This document shows positions 30,704 to 41,655 of a stretch of 64,000 nucleotides of DNA, piece after piece (the first letter of the stretch is position 1; each line of letters starts with the position of its first letter). Source of the stretch: Alloascoidea africana. Taxonomy: Eukaryota; Ascomycota; Alloascoideomycetes; Alloascoideales; Alloascoideaceae. The DNA lies in NCBI GenBank assembly GCA_030581615.1, contig JAKTTT010000078.1:1-64000 (forward strand). The letters run 5' to 3'. The notes beneath the pieces are model-generated. The model ran no database searches and had not been told where the DNA came from. It saw only the letters and a list, made by a program, of their open reading frames with translations. The position numbers and the translations under genes are program-made.

Positions 30704-32412
30704 CTAAAAGTCTCCTTCCTCAGTTAAAAACTCCTAGAGCGACAAAGTACGACCTGATTAGTGACAAACTTTTTAAGGGCAATGAAACAAAAACAAAAGG
30801 GTTGGTGCATACTTCAGCTGCAGTTTTTAATCCTAGGTTGGGGTAGATCTGATCTTCTGTCAGTGGTTCCCTTGAGAACGGGTCTGTCTTGGATGTTCGC
30901 AAGTGTTGCAGCAACCATGATCTTTCGTAGGATTGTCCATTTCTGGTGGTTACCGGATCTAAATCAAAGGCCAAAGATATTAGATATCGGTTAAAAAGTT
31001 GTACTCTAGGTAAAATCTTACCCATAAAAAGATTGAAGGAGATTGGATCAGTCAGATAATCGGGGATGCTTCTCGCGGTATGTTTCTCCTTTCCTTTAGC
31101 AAAAGTTTTATGGAGGAGTTCCAACTTTTCTTTTAGTTCCTCTTTCAATATTTCGATATCTATTCTATCATCTTCAGGTAGGCTTTCATCACCAGGTGCA
31201 TCCAGGCTGTAGCCCTGGTTATCGAGACTCATGCCGTTGGAATCTATAACTGATGAGTCGATTTGCATATCGTCTGGTTCGGCCCCTCTGAAACGTATTT
31301 GTTGTACTTTATGGTTGTACTTCTCGCACAACAATTGTTTCATCTCAGCCAATAGAGGTATCGCTTTTTCTATTCTTCTCTCTTCTTCAACCTAAACACA
31401 GCCCAACTAACTGTTAATGGCAGCGCTAAACGCCAAAACTTTTCCAGTGTCTACTGACCTCAAATTTCCTTTTTCTAGCCTCAAGGATATGCTGACAGAT
31501 GGCGGCACTGGAAGGTGAATGCTGAGCAAGTGCTAACTCATATCCCTTAACAAGTGGCTTTATAGCCTCCTCCGCCCGGTCCATTTTCAAAAGAGATAGC
31601 CCTAACTTCATCATCCCAAATATTGTCCCCCACAGTTAACACTGACTTCGGAGAAGGCAAACTGAAACTCATTAAAGCAGCAGGCTTACGTAGTAATTCC
31701 CCTTCACTGTATTTCCCAAAAGTTCAGACGATTAGAAATTCAACCCAGTTTCCAATAATCCGTAGATGTCAAACGGCCCTTACTTGATTTGGCATCCAGC
31801 TGTATGGCTTTTCTACAATCGTCCGCTTAAAAATACAATGCTTAGAACGCAACACTAAACAGCAAGAGCAGTAAGAAACATACCCATTTCGTGAAACTTT
31901 TCTAGTTTGTACCGGCTCAGAGCACGCTGTTTCCGTTAGCCCAAGCGGGTACGCGCAATTGGTGATCGAAAGATTCATCTTTCATACGTTTGTGTAATAG
32001 GTAGCATTGGAGGAGTCTCGGATAATACTGGCAGACACAGTATGTTAGTATTGCACACTTTGTGGTTTGTGTTTGGCATTAGATCAAGACAACAAACTCA
32101 CGCCTTAGTGTAGTACTAATAAACAAGGCTCAATGGCAGTGTTAGAGGCTCTTGGTATATTGACTCAAAATAAGGGATAATGTATTTGAGCCCATTATTT
32201 TCATATCCGGAAACTCCTGGAACATCTTTCTTGACATACATTTATGGCCTTGTCGTAATCGCCGCTTTTGAAATAGCTGTTCCCTTGCTACCGATATCAA
32301 CCTTTTTAGCATTTTCTTTTCTTTTTTAAAACGTTCCTTATCCAAAAAAAAAAAATAGTCGGTTGATTCTTCATACATTTTTAAACTGGTCAGCAGTATA
32401 AAGTTCCTCCAT
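30704..32412 (-). CDS. STUB1: CHIP/STUB1-like TPR U-box E3 ubiquitin ligase, 11 exons
   Basis: Exons on the reverse strand: 32412-32377, 32287-32240, 32115-32102, 32027-31988, 31926-31884, 31825-31784, 31706-31690, 31605-31459, 31391-31022, 30958-30813, 30733-30704. The join gives 310 residues (human CHIP 303) with frame kept at all ten joins. CHIP ubiquitinates clients held by Hsp70/Hsp90. Residues ~1-128 form three TPRs: TADQFKNQGNSYFKSGDYD, AIIRDSSNATYYTNRALSRY, DDCRKAIQLD, NYYLGLSLLKMDRAEEAIKP. A charged helical linker follows (VEEERRIEKAIPLLAEMKQL). The U-box (238 to the end) reads IPDYLTDPISFNLFMDPVTT, YERSWLLQHL, DPFSREPLTEDQIYPNLGLK, and ends EEFLTEEGDF, parallel to human IPDYLCGKISFELMREP and AFISENGW. 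Donors are mostly gtatgt/gtaagn/gtgagt, one gtcagt (intron 8). CTAAC-type branch points are seen in several introns. Baker's yeast lacks this gene. Confidence 0.9.
31690..31706 (-). other. 17-nt micro-exon 7 of the CHIP-like gene
   Basis: Reads tgaaggggaattactac on the reverse strand, completing one Met codon and coding K-G-N-Y-Y. It is bounded by ...aatacag and gtaagc. It corresponds to human SVKAHFF between TPR2 and TPR3 and restores frame to LGLSLLKMDR. Confidence 0.8.
32102..32115 (-). other. 14-nt micro-exon 3 of the CHIP-like gene
   Basis: Reads tactacactaaggc on the reverse strand, coding Y-Y-T-K plus two bases of Ala. It is bounded by ...ttattag (with a CTCTAAC branch point upstream) and gtgagt. 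It fills exactly the gap between ...DYDKAIN and IIRDSSN, at the place of human ACYGRAITRN. An in-frame stop directly upstream excludes a longer exon. Confidence 0.82.
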
Positions 32413-34798
32413 TGTTATTGCTAGCAAGGGCGATGACAGTTCCAATTCAGAGTGAGGCCTTAGAAGTTACATAATGACGGCGCTCTGGAAAATTCCTGAA
32501 GCGGTCAGATCCTTTTCAGCAAAACCGCCATACGCCAACACAAACGGCCCAGGTTTCGCACGAGATCTAGGCGGATCTATATATCACTCAAAATATAGAT
32601 TAAAGATCGGGATTCTATAGGATTTAAAAGATATGAATTATACAGCCGACCGCCATTATGTCGTAAAATTCAAGTACTGGATAAGTAGCCCTACAAAAAT
32701 AGTTTTTCAAAGCTCCACACAGGTTAGGGTTTCCAACTCGGTAACAAGATTTCCAAAAGCCAGAGTAGTTTGTATTGGGTTGATGTTCTCAGCTTCGAGC
32801 AAAAAGTAATTCCTAAATGAGTGGACTATGGACTTAAAAAAATTTGTAACAGTCCCCTGATTTTGATATTAGAATGGCTAATCGCCAGATCTTAGCTTAA
32901 GCACCTGGTAAAATAGGGATCGGTTGAATGATATAGGACTCTAATGCTCAAAATTTAGTAAAAACTGACTACTCAACTTGTTCGTTTTTCAGACATTAGT
33001 AATCAAGAAACTATTATTTATTGGAAAGTATGTCAATACGAGAAAGAGAACAATCTAGTTCCTTGTCTAGATCCAATTCGAGGGCTTCGAACGGCCAGGT
33101 ACGAGAAAGGAATTCAGGCGTTCTCTTGTTGTTATTTGTTCCGGAGAGGGGACAGATAGGTCAGCTTGTATTGTATAGGATAAAATGTATCTCGTTGATA
33201 GCATTCTGTTTACGGGTCTAAGATAAGACGGGCTAATATTCCAATTTGCCATGAAATTTGCTAGAAAGTTGACAGGGTCCATCTATTCATCACTTCCAAA
33301 TACAGTCAATTTTCTCAAGCAGATTATGAAATAAGAACTTACTTAAAAGTGAATGTATCTCAGTATCTTTCTCTTTGGCCTGTTTTGGTCTTGATTAGTG
33401 AGAGCTGAGGAGTGTTGGATTGCTGGCATGCTTCTCCTTGATTTTCTTTTCAACTGCCACTGTGGCGCATCACTTTTGCTCCAAAAAAAAATTAGCATTT
33501 CAGCTTCTATTATCTCTTACTTCCGAATATAAAAAATAGCTTTGTCTATAATCCTGGCTCCGTTTCTTCTTTGTTTTGTCCTTTCGTTTTCACATACTAC
33601 CTTTTTCCCTTTTATCATGATTTCATCCTGATCCTTTCTACCCCAAATGTTTCATTTCTGCCAGTTACTAATGGCTTTCTCTTTCTTCCGAGTCAAACTT
33701 CGGTTGGACATGATTACCTTTATGCTTGGGTTCAGCTTTTCAACCTCAGTAGACAAATGATGTTGGTTCAAATGATATTTCTCCGGAAACAAAGTCCATG
33801 AGAGTTTCCTTTCCCACTTGCAGACCATTCTCCCGTCAATTTGGCCAACATTATTACACAAACGAAATTACTGGGAAGAGATCTCGGAAAGTTTCCCTTT
33901 TCCTTCTAAGAGTTTAATTTTGGAAACATGTGTTTGTGCCTAAAATAGGTCTTTCTTTTAACCATTGTGATAGGAATATGTATGTGAATAAAGTATTACT
34001 TTACTAAAAATCTAACTAGAGAATGTTTGTTTCATCCAGCAAGGAATTGGAATGAAAGACAAATAAATACTGCAGGTTATGGAGTAATGATTATTTGGAA
34101 CATCTGTTATTGCTCAAAGAATGAACGTATTATTGTTCCTCGCTTGCTGGCTCGGTCAAGGAGATATGGGAACTTAAAAGAAACGTATAATGGTTGCCGG
34201 GAGGAGAAGCCGAGGTTATGTTCTGCCTTTGCATCCGACAAATCGTTCAAAGACAGGAGAGAGACAACGTAAGTTTCTACACATAGATAAGATATGGCCT
34301 TCTGGCACTACAGTATTTCCTCTATGATAATTGTGGAGCTAGAAGATAAGGATAAGAATGGGTTTCGCATTCGGCTTTATTGAAGTAGGCCAGCTTTTTA
34401 CAGAATAATCTACATAGTAAAAAAAAAGCAAAAGGCCACCTAAAATCGGCCCCACGGTTCCACCAAGTGAAACCAAACTAAGCCCTTTGTTTGCGTGTCT
34501 GACATCTACACTCAGTAGCAAAGCTCAATTTGCTCACTTTCTGTTTGTGGAAAATATGCTCACATCTTGGGATGGCATAAATACAAGAGACACCCTCGTT
34601 CTATTCCGTATTTTTTCTTTCCTTTCACCAAGATACGATACCTTAGACTTCTAATTCTCAAACTTTTACATTTTAGAATCATGAGAAATCAGAATAGTAT
34701 TCAAACGAACTGAAATAATCCACTTCTATCAAATCCGATAACTATGAATGACATAAAGAAGACAACAAAAAGTTTTCATTTTTTATCTTTTAGACATT
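32413..34798. other. 2.4-kb gene-free interval
   Basis: AT-rich. It is the CHIP upstream region and SOD downstream region. Open frames of 60-80 codons on both strands show no recognisable family, no codon periodicity to the eye and no consistent splice signals. I see no repeat or transposon remnant. Confidence 0.5.
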
Positions 34799-35535
34799 TC
34801 AAATAAACAATGCTAAAAGACCTGAAAGAAGTCCTAGAGTCACAACCGAGCCTCTTCCCAAAGCACCAGATGCATCATTAGATGAAGGAGTGACGCTGGA
34901 GTTGGAAGTGTTCTCTCCAGAAGCAACCTTTTTGAGGTTGGCACAGGCAATTCGAGTGGTGTTTTCAAAATGGATAACAACGCTTCGGCCAATAGGACTT
35001 TCATCAGGGTTCTCCTTCTCATTAAGACTAATGTATGGATGATTACGGGTAAAACTGGCCGAGCTTGCATTAATTGTACCAAATAGTCCGGCAAGATCTC
35101 CTAATTCACAAAGAGTTGGCTTAGAAGGATCACAGGTAGTAGGAGCTCCAAATGGATTCAAATGAGCCAAAGTGGCAGCACAGCTTCCATTTTCTGGGAC
35201 AGCCAGTTTATGGACTATTGAAAGTAAAGAGAGTTAGCACTAAGCCAGATGTGGATGCTAGCAAGAACTTGAAACATACTATGATACAAGAAAGGTCTTC
35301 CCACATCTGGGAGTCCCTTGAGGTCAACCGTAACGTCAACAGTTCCATTGGCCACAGACTCGAATCTGACAAAACCGGTGATAGATTTGTATGGTCCACT
35401 TTCAGGGAAGCTTGCTTCGTAAGCTACATTTGGAGGTGAATTGGTCAAGATGGTAGCTGGCGTCTGCTCAGCGATAACTGCCTTGAAGCCAGATAGAACA
35501 CCAAATGATGATAAGAGGTAATTTGAAAGTTTCAT
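34799..35535 (-). CDS. Cell-surface Cu-only superoxide dismutase, GPI-type (Sod4/5/6-like)
   Basis: Two exons on the reverse strand: 35535-35280 (donor gtatgt) and 35214-34799 (GCTAAC branch point, tag acceptor), giving 223 residues. It converts extracellular superoxide to peroxide and oxygen at the cell wall. Seen: an N-terminal signal peptide (MKLSNYLLSSFGVLSGFKAV), the copper ligands His85 and His87 in LYHIHKL (split by the intron), His103 in TLAHLNPF and His167 in VVIHFEN, the Cys pair GSCAAT/RIACANL, CELGDLAGLFG and ASFTRNHPYISLN. The spacing matches Candida albicans Sod5 (75, 77, 93, 153). A Ser/Asn linker ends in a hydrophobic GPI-attachment signal (VVTLGLLSGLLALFI). The zinc-binding His-rich loop of Cu/Zn SODs is absent, as usual in this subfamily. 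The ATG is preceded by a TATA box about 75 bp upstream. Confidence 0.93.
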
Positions 35536-37631
35536 TTTCGATTCCAATCAGATTATATGACGATAGATGGAGAAACTGGAAAGGTGTGTATGGCAACGAA
35601 TTTTCTCTGTATTTATATCCATGATCAATTTAAACAGTTTTTCACGTGTACACGCAAGTCCAAGTCTATATTGTTTAAGATTTTGGTTTAGGATTCGCGA
35701 CCTACTGTAGACATATATGGACTATGTCCGGCCGGATTACATTGGTTTAGCCTCTTTTTGGGGTCTTTTTCGGGGGGTTCTCTCTATAAACTTCTTTCCT
35801 AGCTCCCAGGAACCAGTCTCATAGGTAATTAATATCCCAAAATGTAGACAAAAAATGATTGAAGTTTGATTGCCAGACAGGCTGCATGTAGCGCGTTCTT
35901 TTCTACTGGGCTAATTGAGAGAAAAAAGAATAATAAGCATGGGGCATGTGAATTGAAATGCACAGACTCATCTGCATGCTATCTAATCGATCTCAATCTC
36001 TACCACCAAATGCAAATTGCTTGCCCTTCCCAGAGTGCATGTATGTCTTTGACCTGGACTCACGGTGATTAACTACGGTCAGAGGCCGGACTTTTATGCA
36101 AAAAAAAGTACATGATGTAAATATTTTAGTGACTCTCATAATTGAAGGAGGATTGGCCATTAGCGCTTTGCTCCTAAATAATTCAGGCTCTTCTTCCCGA
36201 TGAAGTTCAACGCATCAATTATAGCTGTTTTCTCTTTCGCATGCTCAACGAAATGATAGATCATAGGAATGATTGAGAAAATGAATGATGCTCTGAGGGC
36301 TATTTTTCCTTCCAAGCCACGGAACATGTGGATTAATCGATGTAAGGTACAATTCCCAAGTACGGCTTCTCGGGTTAGAGTTGTAGTCAATTAGAAGAGA
36401 GCAATATGGTATTGAATCATGTACTTATTCGCAAATAAATTATACTTTGCTTATTTTTCCAGAGTTAAACTGAATAACTATGAGCGAAACTTCCAAACAT
36501 TCCCGTTTCATCCGATCTCAGACAGTTTCATTCGAGGTGAGGGTAGAAGTTGCTACTTATTATAGGGAGTATTTGGCCAAATGGGGGGGTATTGATGCCT
36601 ATTGAGTTAATCAATTTGGTAGGCTTTCAAGTGACAACAAGTTAAAGGGCAAGAGTGGCTAGTGTGTTGACATCATACTAGTTCTCTCTCTACACAACTT
36701 ATCACATAGACTTTCTTATGGCAAATACTTCCCACCAAAACTTGCTTGCAATGCCAAAATAACTTTTCATATTGAAGTGATGTCATTCAGCAGTCTACAC
36801 GCCAACCGATCTCAACCGCTTCCAATAGAGCCTTGTAAGTGTAGATCTGGAAGGACCAATCTGACTATAAGTTTTCAAAAGAGGGGGGAAGATGTGGATG
36901 CGGCGCTTGGGGGAAACTAGCCCGATGAATAATCTTAATCTAAATTGCCAAGGAGGAATGAAGTAGAAACTTAACAAGCTTCCGCAAGTCACTTAGTAAT
37001 AATAATGTCAAAGAGACTCTTGAATTTTGTTCATTTAAACAAAACAGTAAAGCCGTTGGAAGTCTGAAAAAGCCAAACTGAGACAAGAGAAGTTCTTTGA
37101 GACGGGGAGCAACTGACAATGGGATGCTGAAACTCGTACAACCCTTCACACACTTGTTCTTGCCAACAATAAAGTTAGTATCAATCCTGTGAAGGCACAC
37201 TTGAGCGATATCCATATGAAACGTGCTCGAAGGTATTAGCAATGGTAGAGTTGCAAAAAAAACCCTGAAAGTCAGATCAAAGGAGTAATACCCCGAGAGT
37301 ACATTTGAAAGATCTAATAGATATACCTTGACGCACCTCAAGAGCAAAGGGAAAAGTTATGACATTGACTCCACAATCTGGCTGGGCACTTAGAGTTGGT
37401 GCTTAGAACCTGCAAAAGCTGCTATTCGTTTTACCGAAATCTAGAATACAATCTGTTGGTGATAGACATCTATGCACAATGCACCATTTGGTTTTTCTTG
37501 GCCTTTTGCGGCCTGTTTGTTGTTTCTCACTCATAGATATTGATGTATAAATAGTGATATATTTCCCATCATTTCTAGGATTAGGGACACAGATTCTTTC
37601 GTTTTCTTTGGTTTCTTGATCATCTTCTCTC
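35536..37631. other. Intergenic, SOD promoter and gene-poor sequence
   Basis: SOD promoter to about 36000, then ~1.6 kb of AT-rich DNA. Reverse-strand open frames at 36160-36390 and 36940-37347 lack an ATG or recognisable features and are not called as genes. Confidence 0.45.
35610..35617 (-). promoter_or_regulatory. TATA box of the SOD gene
   Basis: Reads tataaata on the reverse strand, about 75 bases upstream of the ATG at 35535. A CACGTG palindrome lies 26 bases further upstream (35643-35648). Confidence 0.65.
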
Positions 37632-37874
37632 ATGGATTCGCCATATCCTTCGCCTCCTCTCCAAAGCTCGCCCAAGACTTCTTTTAGTGTCGAGGAACTT
37701 ATGTCTCTGCTTGCAAAGCAACTGCAGAGCACCCAATCTCGATCCAATCTATTTGTAATCGCCCTTACGTTCATTTCTCAGTTTGTTGATTTGAAGAACA
37801 TTCCATTATATGAAGTAAGAATTTTCAAGTATAGATTCACTGGAATTGATTTGCCTTCTGTTACGACCGAATAG
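37632..37874 (+). CDS. Possible small protein, 80 residues, unknown
   Basis: An ATG-started frame coding MDSPYPSPPLQSSPKTSFSV followed by an amphipathic-looking segment (ELMSLLAKQLQSTQSRSNLF and VIALTFISQFVDLKNIPLYE). The composition (Pro/Ser-rich start, then helix) looks protein-like. The codon at Tyr-Glu is followed by gtaaga, a possible donor, so this may be the first exon of a longer gene; I could not find a continuing exon. A reverse-strand frame of 123 codons overlaps it. Low confidence. Confidence 0.3.
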   Translation: MDSPYPSPPLQSSPKTSFSVEELMSLLAKQLQSTQSRSNLFVIALTFISQFVDLKNIPLYEVRIFKYRFTGIDLPSVTTE

Positions 37875-39050
37875 GGAGGCGAGATCTAATGTAGAGTATG
37901 TATGAGTAGTTTCTTGACTTCCATTTCAACGGTCCTTGTAATAGGATATGCAGAGTAACGCAGGAATGTTTTATGACCCTTCTATTTCAAACTGCCAAAC
38001 AATCACTCCAGTACATATCCTAACCATTAACTACTAACTGAAGGAATTGGTTATTTAAAATATTATCTTCCGCGCGTTAAATCGAACATCATTGATATGT
38101 GACTTGAATGGTAAGAACTAGAGCATTATCAACCAGTTGTTATAGAACATTATCGCCTTGCTTATGTTTGCTTCGGTTTTGCACGCACTGGAATCCTTGA
38201 ATCAATATTCCAGGGCCTTGAAACAGATTTCAGTTCGAACAATAATTGAGCTAGTTTTCCTCGCTGAATAAGAGTTTGAAAAAAAAAAAAACGCTGTTGA
38301 CCTTTTTTCAGTTACTGGTGGCCAACCTAAAAGGTTTGCTGAAATTTCAGCTCTCATCGAAATCGATGAACATTTGTAGATCAGTATCTCGGTAAAAGTT
38401 TTGATAGCGTGTTTGATTTACTAACAAAAATTATCTACCTTTCAAAATCAAATGATATTCATTTTTAGTTTTGCAAATTGACCAGCTGTGTAAACCGCTA
38501 AGGTTGTTAGTCAATCTCATGCTCTGCTTTTGAACAATCGATAGATGTACGCCAACAAACAGGTGCTCTGAACGATTTAATTGTTTGGTTATTAAGCGCT
38601 ATTATGTTCTTTTCGACGTTCTTTTCGACGTTCTTTCCGACTTAGTGTCATAAACGCTATTGATGTTAACAGTCGTCTGAGGACTCAATTGCCAGATATG
38701 TACGGAGTTTGTGAATATTTCCTCGGTCCGAAGAAGTAAGGCGAATTAAGCAAAACTTAGCGCAACAAACCTCGACTTAACGATACTTTTTTAAAAGCTG
38801 GTTAAGGAGGATTCTACTTGAATAAGTAATGAGGCAACCGATCATGTGATTTTTGGAGAAAGGACTGGATAAGATAAAGGGCATCATTAAACTTTACACT
38901 TTATCTTATCAAAGGGCGGAAAAAATCCAACCTCCAAGTGCTTTACTACTTATCATATCCGTTTTACTTTTTCATTCGACCAAAACTTGTCTAAACACCT
39001 ACAACAATACTGACCTTGTCATTACTTTGGGAAAGGTCAGTGGTCTGAAC
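37875..39050. other. Intergenic, PRR1 upstream region
   Basis: AT-rich. The frame of the kinase gene is open back to about 38850 but without ATG. A short direct duplication of ttcttttcgacg occurs near 38610-38630. No gene seen. Confidence 0.5.
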
Positions 39051-41141
39051 ATGTTCATGCATTCATTCAAGATTAATTCTCTGCACTGTGATCCTGCCGC
39101 CCTTGCATGTGATATAAAGACAGAATCGAGAACGAACAGGTCTGGTTTAAAACCTCCAACCCTTTTGATGTCTATTTCACCATCTTCATCCATCGAAAGC
39201 TTTGAGCCTGAAACTTTTTCTTACTCGGCAGTGTATGAGAATCACTTTTCAGCTCATGGCAAGAGAGCCTCACCATCGTCTAAAGCTTGCAACACAGTCC
39301 CTTCGCCAAATACTATGACTTCAAACTCTGAGGTGGGTTTTGAGTCAGAAAACTCATCTTTCGATCCTCTAAACTACCAAGACATAACTGCGTTGCCAAC
39401 ACCACTTGCCCAAAACCCGCCAATAAGCTTTTCTTCGGCTTCAGCAACAAGTCCAACAGCTCTTTCCAAATCTTTAAATGCTACGTCTGCCATCGATGGA
39501 CCAGAACGCTGCATATTGAAAGAGTGGGATCAAATGGTCAAAAATGGTAGCGGTCAAGATGCAGCTAAGCATTACATTTCTGATTCTGGAATGATACAGG
39601 CAGCTGCAAGGACAGTGAATGACAACGTACCAAGCGGCTACCTCTCCAGATTTGCGTCGAAAATCCATCATCCAATCACGCAACTAAATGCTACTTTCCT
39701 TTTTCAACAAATACTACACAGAGAAGATTCCGAGAAACGTGAATTTGAAAGAACAAGTACCCACAAAAACCATTCCAATTTGCCTTTCACAGGAGAGACG
39801 CCCATCTTCTCATCAGAGGATTCAATACACAACTACTCAGAGTGTAAGCTTCAGCGAGAGAAAAAAGTTGTGTTGGAGAGATCAAGACGCTCAAGCAGTT
39901 CCTCGGATTTTAAAAACGTCATTGAATCAGCAACTACAGATACCGAAGAAAAAATATTTGCAGTCTTGGAAAACAACATGTGTAAATACAAATGGAAGTT
40001 CAAGCAAGTCTTAAACAAAGGAGCCTTCAGCCAAGTTGTTCTCGCAACAAAAGATAAATACACGTCTGCTAAAGTCCAAGAACTTAGGTCAACAAGGAAA
40101 AAGAGCAACAATGAATTGTCTATCAATGATCCAGATGGAGCGAGCAAGAATGAGATATTCATGGCTAAGGATCTAGGGTTGGAGGTTGCATGCGCTATTG
40201 AGCACCAGGGAATAAATGATACGCATCACCTCAGGCGGGATCATTCTTCGCAGCCGTCCTTGGAGAGCGGATATCCTACCTTACCAAAGTCGATGTTTCC
40301 GAATAATATTTCCGAGGTTGCAATCAAAATAGTACAGTTTAAAAGAGCTGGAGGCATAACAAAGCAACAGATGCTCTTGGCCCTTGAAAGAGAAATCAAC
40401 CTATTAACAATAATGCACCACCCTTCAATCATAAGTCTTTACTCTTTTATCAGTTCACCCGATAGTGTAATGATATTTTTACCGTATCATCCTGGAGGAG
40501 ATTTGTTGAACTTGTCTTCGTGCCACAGATCTTTCTTAACAGCCTCGTTGGTTAAAAGAATCTTTTCGGAACTTGTGCATGCAGTTGCATACCTGCACTC
40601 CAACAACATTGTTCACCGGGATCTAAAACTAGAGAATGTACTGGTGAATAAAGATATCAAAGCTTTGGTGGGGTTGAAGAATCCAGAGTTAGCGCCCTTT
40701 CCGTTAATAACTCTGATAGACTTTGGTCTGGCTAGAAAAATCGATCCGGATACGCCAATGCTCGTAACGAGATGTGGGTCAGAAGATTATGTCCCACCAG
40801 AGTTACTTCTAGCACAGCCATATGATGGTCGACAGAGTGATTGTTGGGCTCTTGGAGTTCTTCTGTACGCAATAATGGAAGGCGTTTTGCCATTTGATCC
40901 GCCCCCAGGATCAATTGATCGCCGTCGCCGAGGGAGAGTAGCTCACCGGATTGCTAGGTGTGAATGGAACTGGGTTTCATTTCTTGACTCTGAAACTAAC
41001 GATAAGCGCTACAATCCGAAACTTTGGCAAGGAGCCAAAGAAATTGTTGAGGGATGTCTTGTGAGAAGAGATCTACGGCTGGGAATTGAGGAATTAATGC
41101 AAAAAAATTGGGTTGTAGAAGGATTACAAGTCCAACTCTGA
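39051..41141 (+). CDS. PRR1: Prr1-like serine/threonine protein kinase
   Basis: 696 residues from the first in-frame ATG (a second ATG follows two codons later). Residues 1-310 are Ser/Thr-rich and probably disordered. The kinase domain (about 312-690) has the Gly loop NKGAFSQVVLA (~321), a ~95-residue insertion before VAIKIV (Lys426), HRDLKLEN with Asp524, DFGLARK with Asp557, CGSEDYVPPE and DCWALGVLLYAIMEGVLPFD. The block RRRRGRVAHRIARCEWNWVS near the C-terminus is what points to the Prr1 group, implicated in pheromone-response and MAPK-linked regulation in S. cerevisiae. All catalytic residues are present. The frame is open ~66 codons upstream of the ATG with a hydrophobic stretch, probably by chance. 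The exact orthology among related fungal kinases is inferred. Confidence 0.85.
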   Translation: MFMHSFKINSLHCDPAALACDIKTESRTNRSGLKPPTLLMSISPSSSIESFEPETFSYSAVYENHFSAHGKRASPSSKACNTVPSPNTMTSNSEVGFESENSSFDPLNYQDITALPTPLAQNPPISFSSASATSPTALSKSLNATSAIDGPERCILKEWDQMVKNGSGQDAAKHYISDSGMIQAAARTVNDNVPSGYLSRFASKIHHPITQLNATFLFQQILHREDSEKREFERTSTHKNHSNLPFTGETPIFSSEDSIHNYSECKLQREKKVVLERSRRSSSSSDFKNVIESATTDTEEKIFAVLENNMCKYKWKFKQVLNKGAFSQVVLATKDKYTSAKVQELRSTRKKSNNELSINDPDGASKNEIFMAKDLGLEVACAIEHQGINDTHHLRRDHSSQPSLESGYPTLPKSMFPNNISEVAIKIVQFKRAGGITKQQMLLALEREINLLTIMHHPSIISLYSFISSPDSVMIFLPYHPGGDLLNLSSCHRSFLTASLVKRIFSELVHAVAYLHSNNIVHRDLKLENVLVNKDIKALVGLKNPELAPFPLITLIDFGLARKIDPDTPMLVTRCGSEDYVPPELLLAQPYDGRQSDCWALGVLLYAIMEGVLPFDPPPGSIDRRRRGRVAHRIARCEWNWVSFLDSETNDKRYNPKLWQGAKEIVEGCLVRRDLRLGIEELMQKNWVVEGLQVQL

Positions 41142-41655
41142 GTATTCTAGTAATGATCATTTGATGTGTATAATGTTGTTGATTCTGTACGTTCTTGGTG
41201 TACATTTTTCACTATGAAGTTCATTCCCTGTGTGCTTCAAGTCTACTTTTGTTACTATCAATGTATTTCTATCAAATGTTGCCACTTATCTTTAGTGGTA
41301 TAGGCTTTATGACAACAGCAAAACAGAGATTAGATTTAATGATATACTACAGGACCATCCTGTACCATAGGTAAAACATTTAGCCCTTGTCCTTTTCATT
41401 GTGCCAGCTTTGCTAAATCTCCAGAACTTCAGCCGTTGTAAGGAGATGTGATGTGGCCCAGCTGCTGTGGCATTCTGATATTTCTGTTTTTAAAACCTAT
41501 ATGCTGAGCTTGTACTACAAACAATTCCTAGCCTGTTTTTTAATGTAAAAAGCGATTGGAGTTGTAAAACGAATCTGTATTTTTACTTTAAGAAAATGAA
41601 TGTAAAGTCGGTCAATCAAAATCACGCACGGAGAAACAATCCCTGCCAAACCTTT
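41142..41655. other. Convergent intergenic region
   Basis: 3' flanks of PRR1 and the peroxiredoxin gene. AT-rich, no gene or repeat seen. Confidence 0.5.

Noticed and set aside
36940-37347. 135-codon reverse frame, Leu/Phe-rich
   Set aside because: Leu/Phe bias expected from AT-rich DNA; no membrane-protein pattern that holds up and no family.
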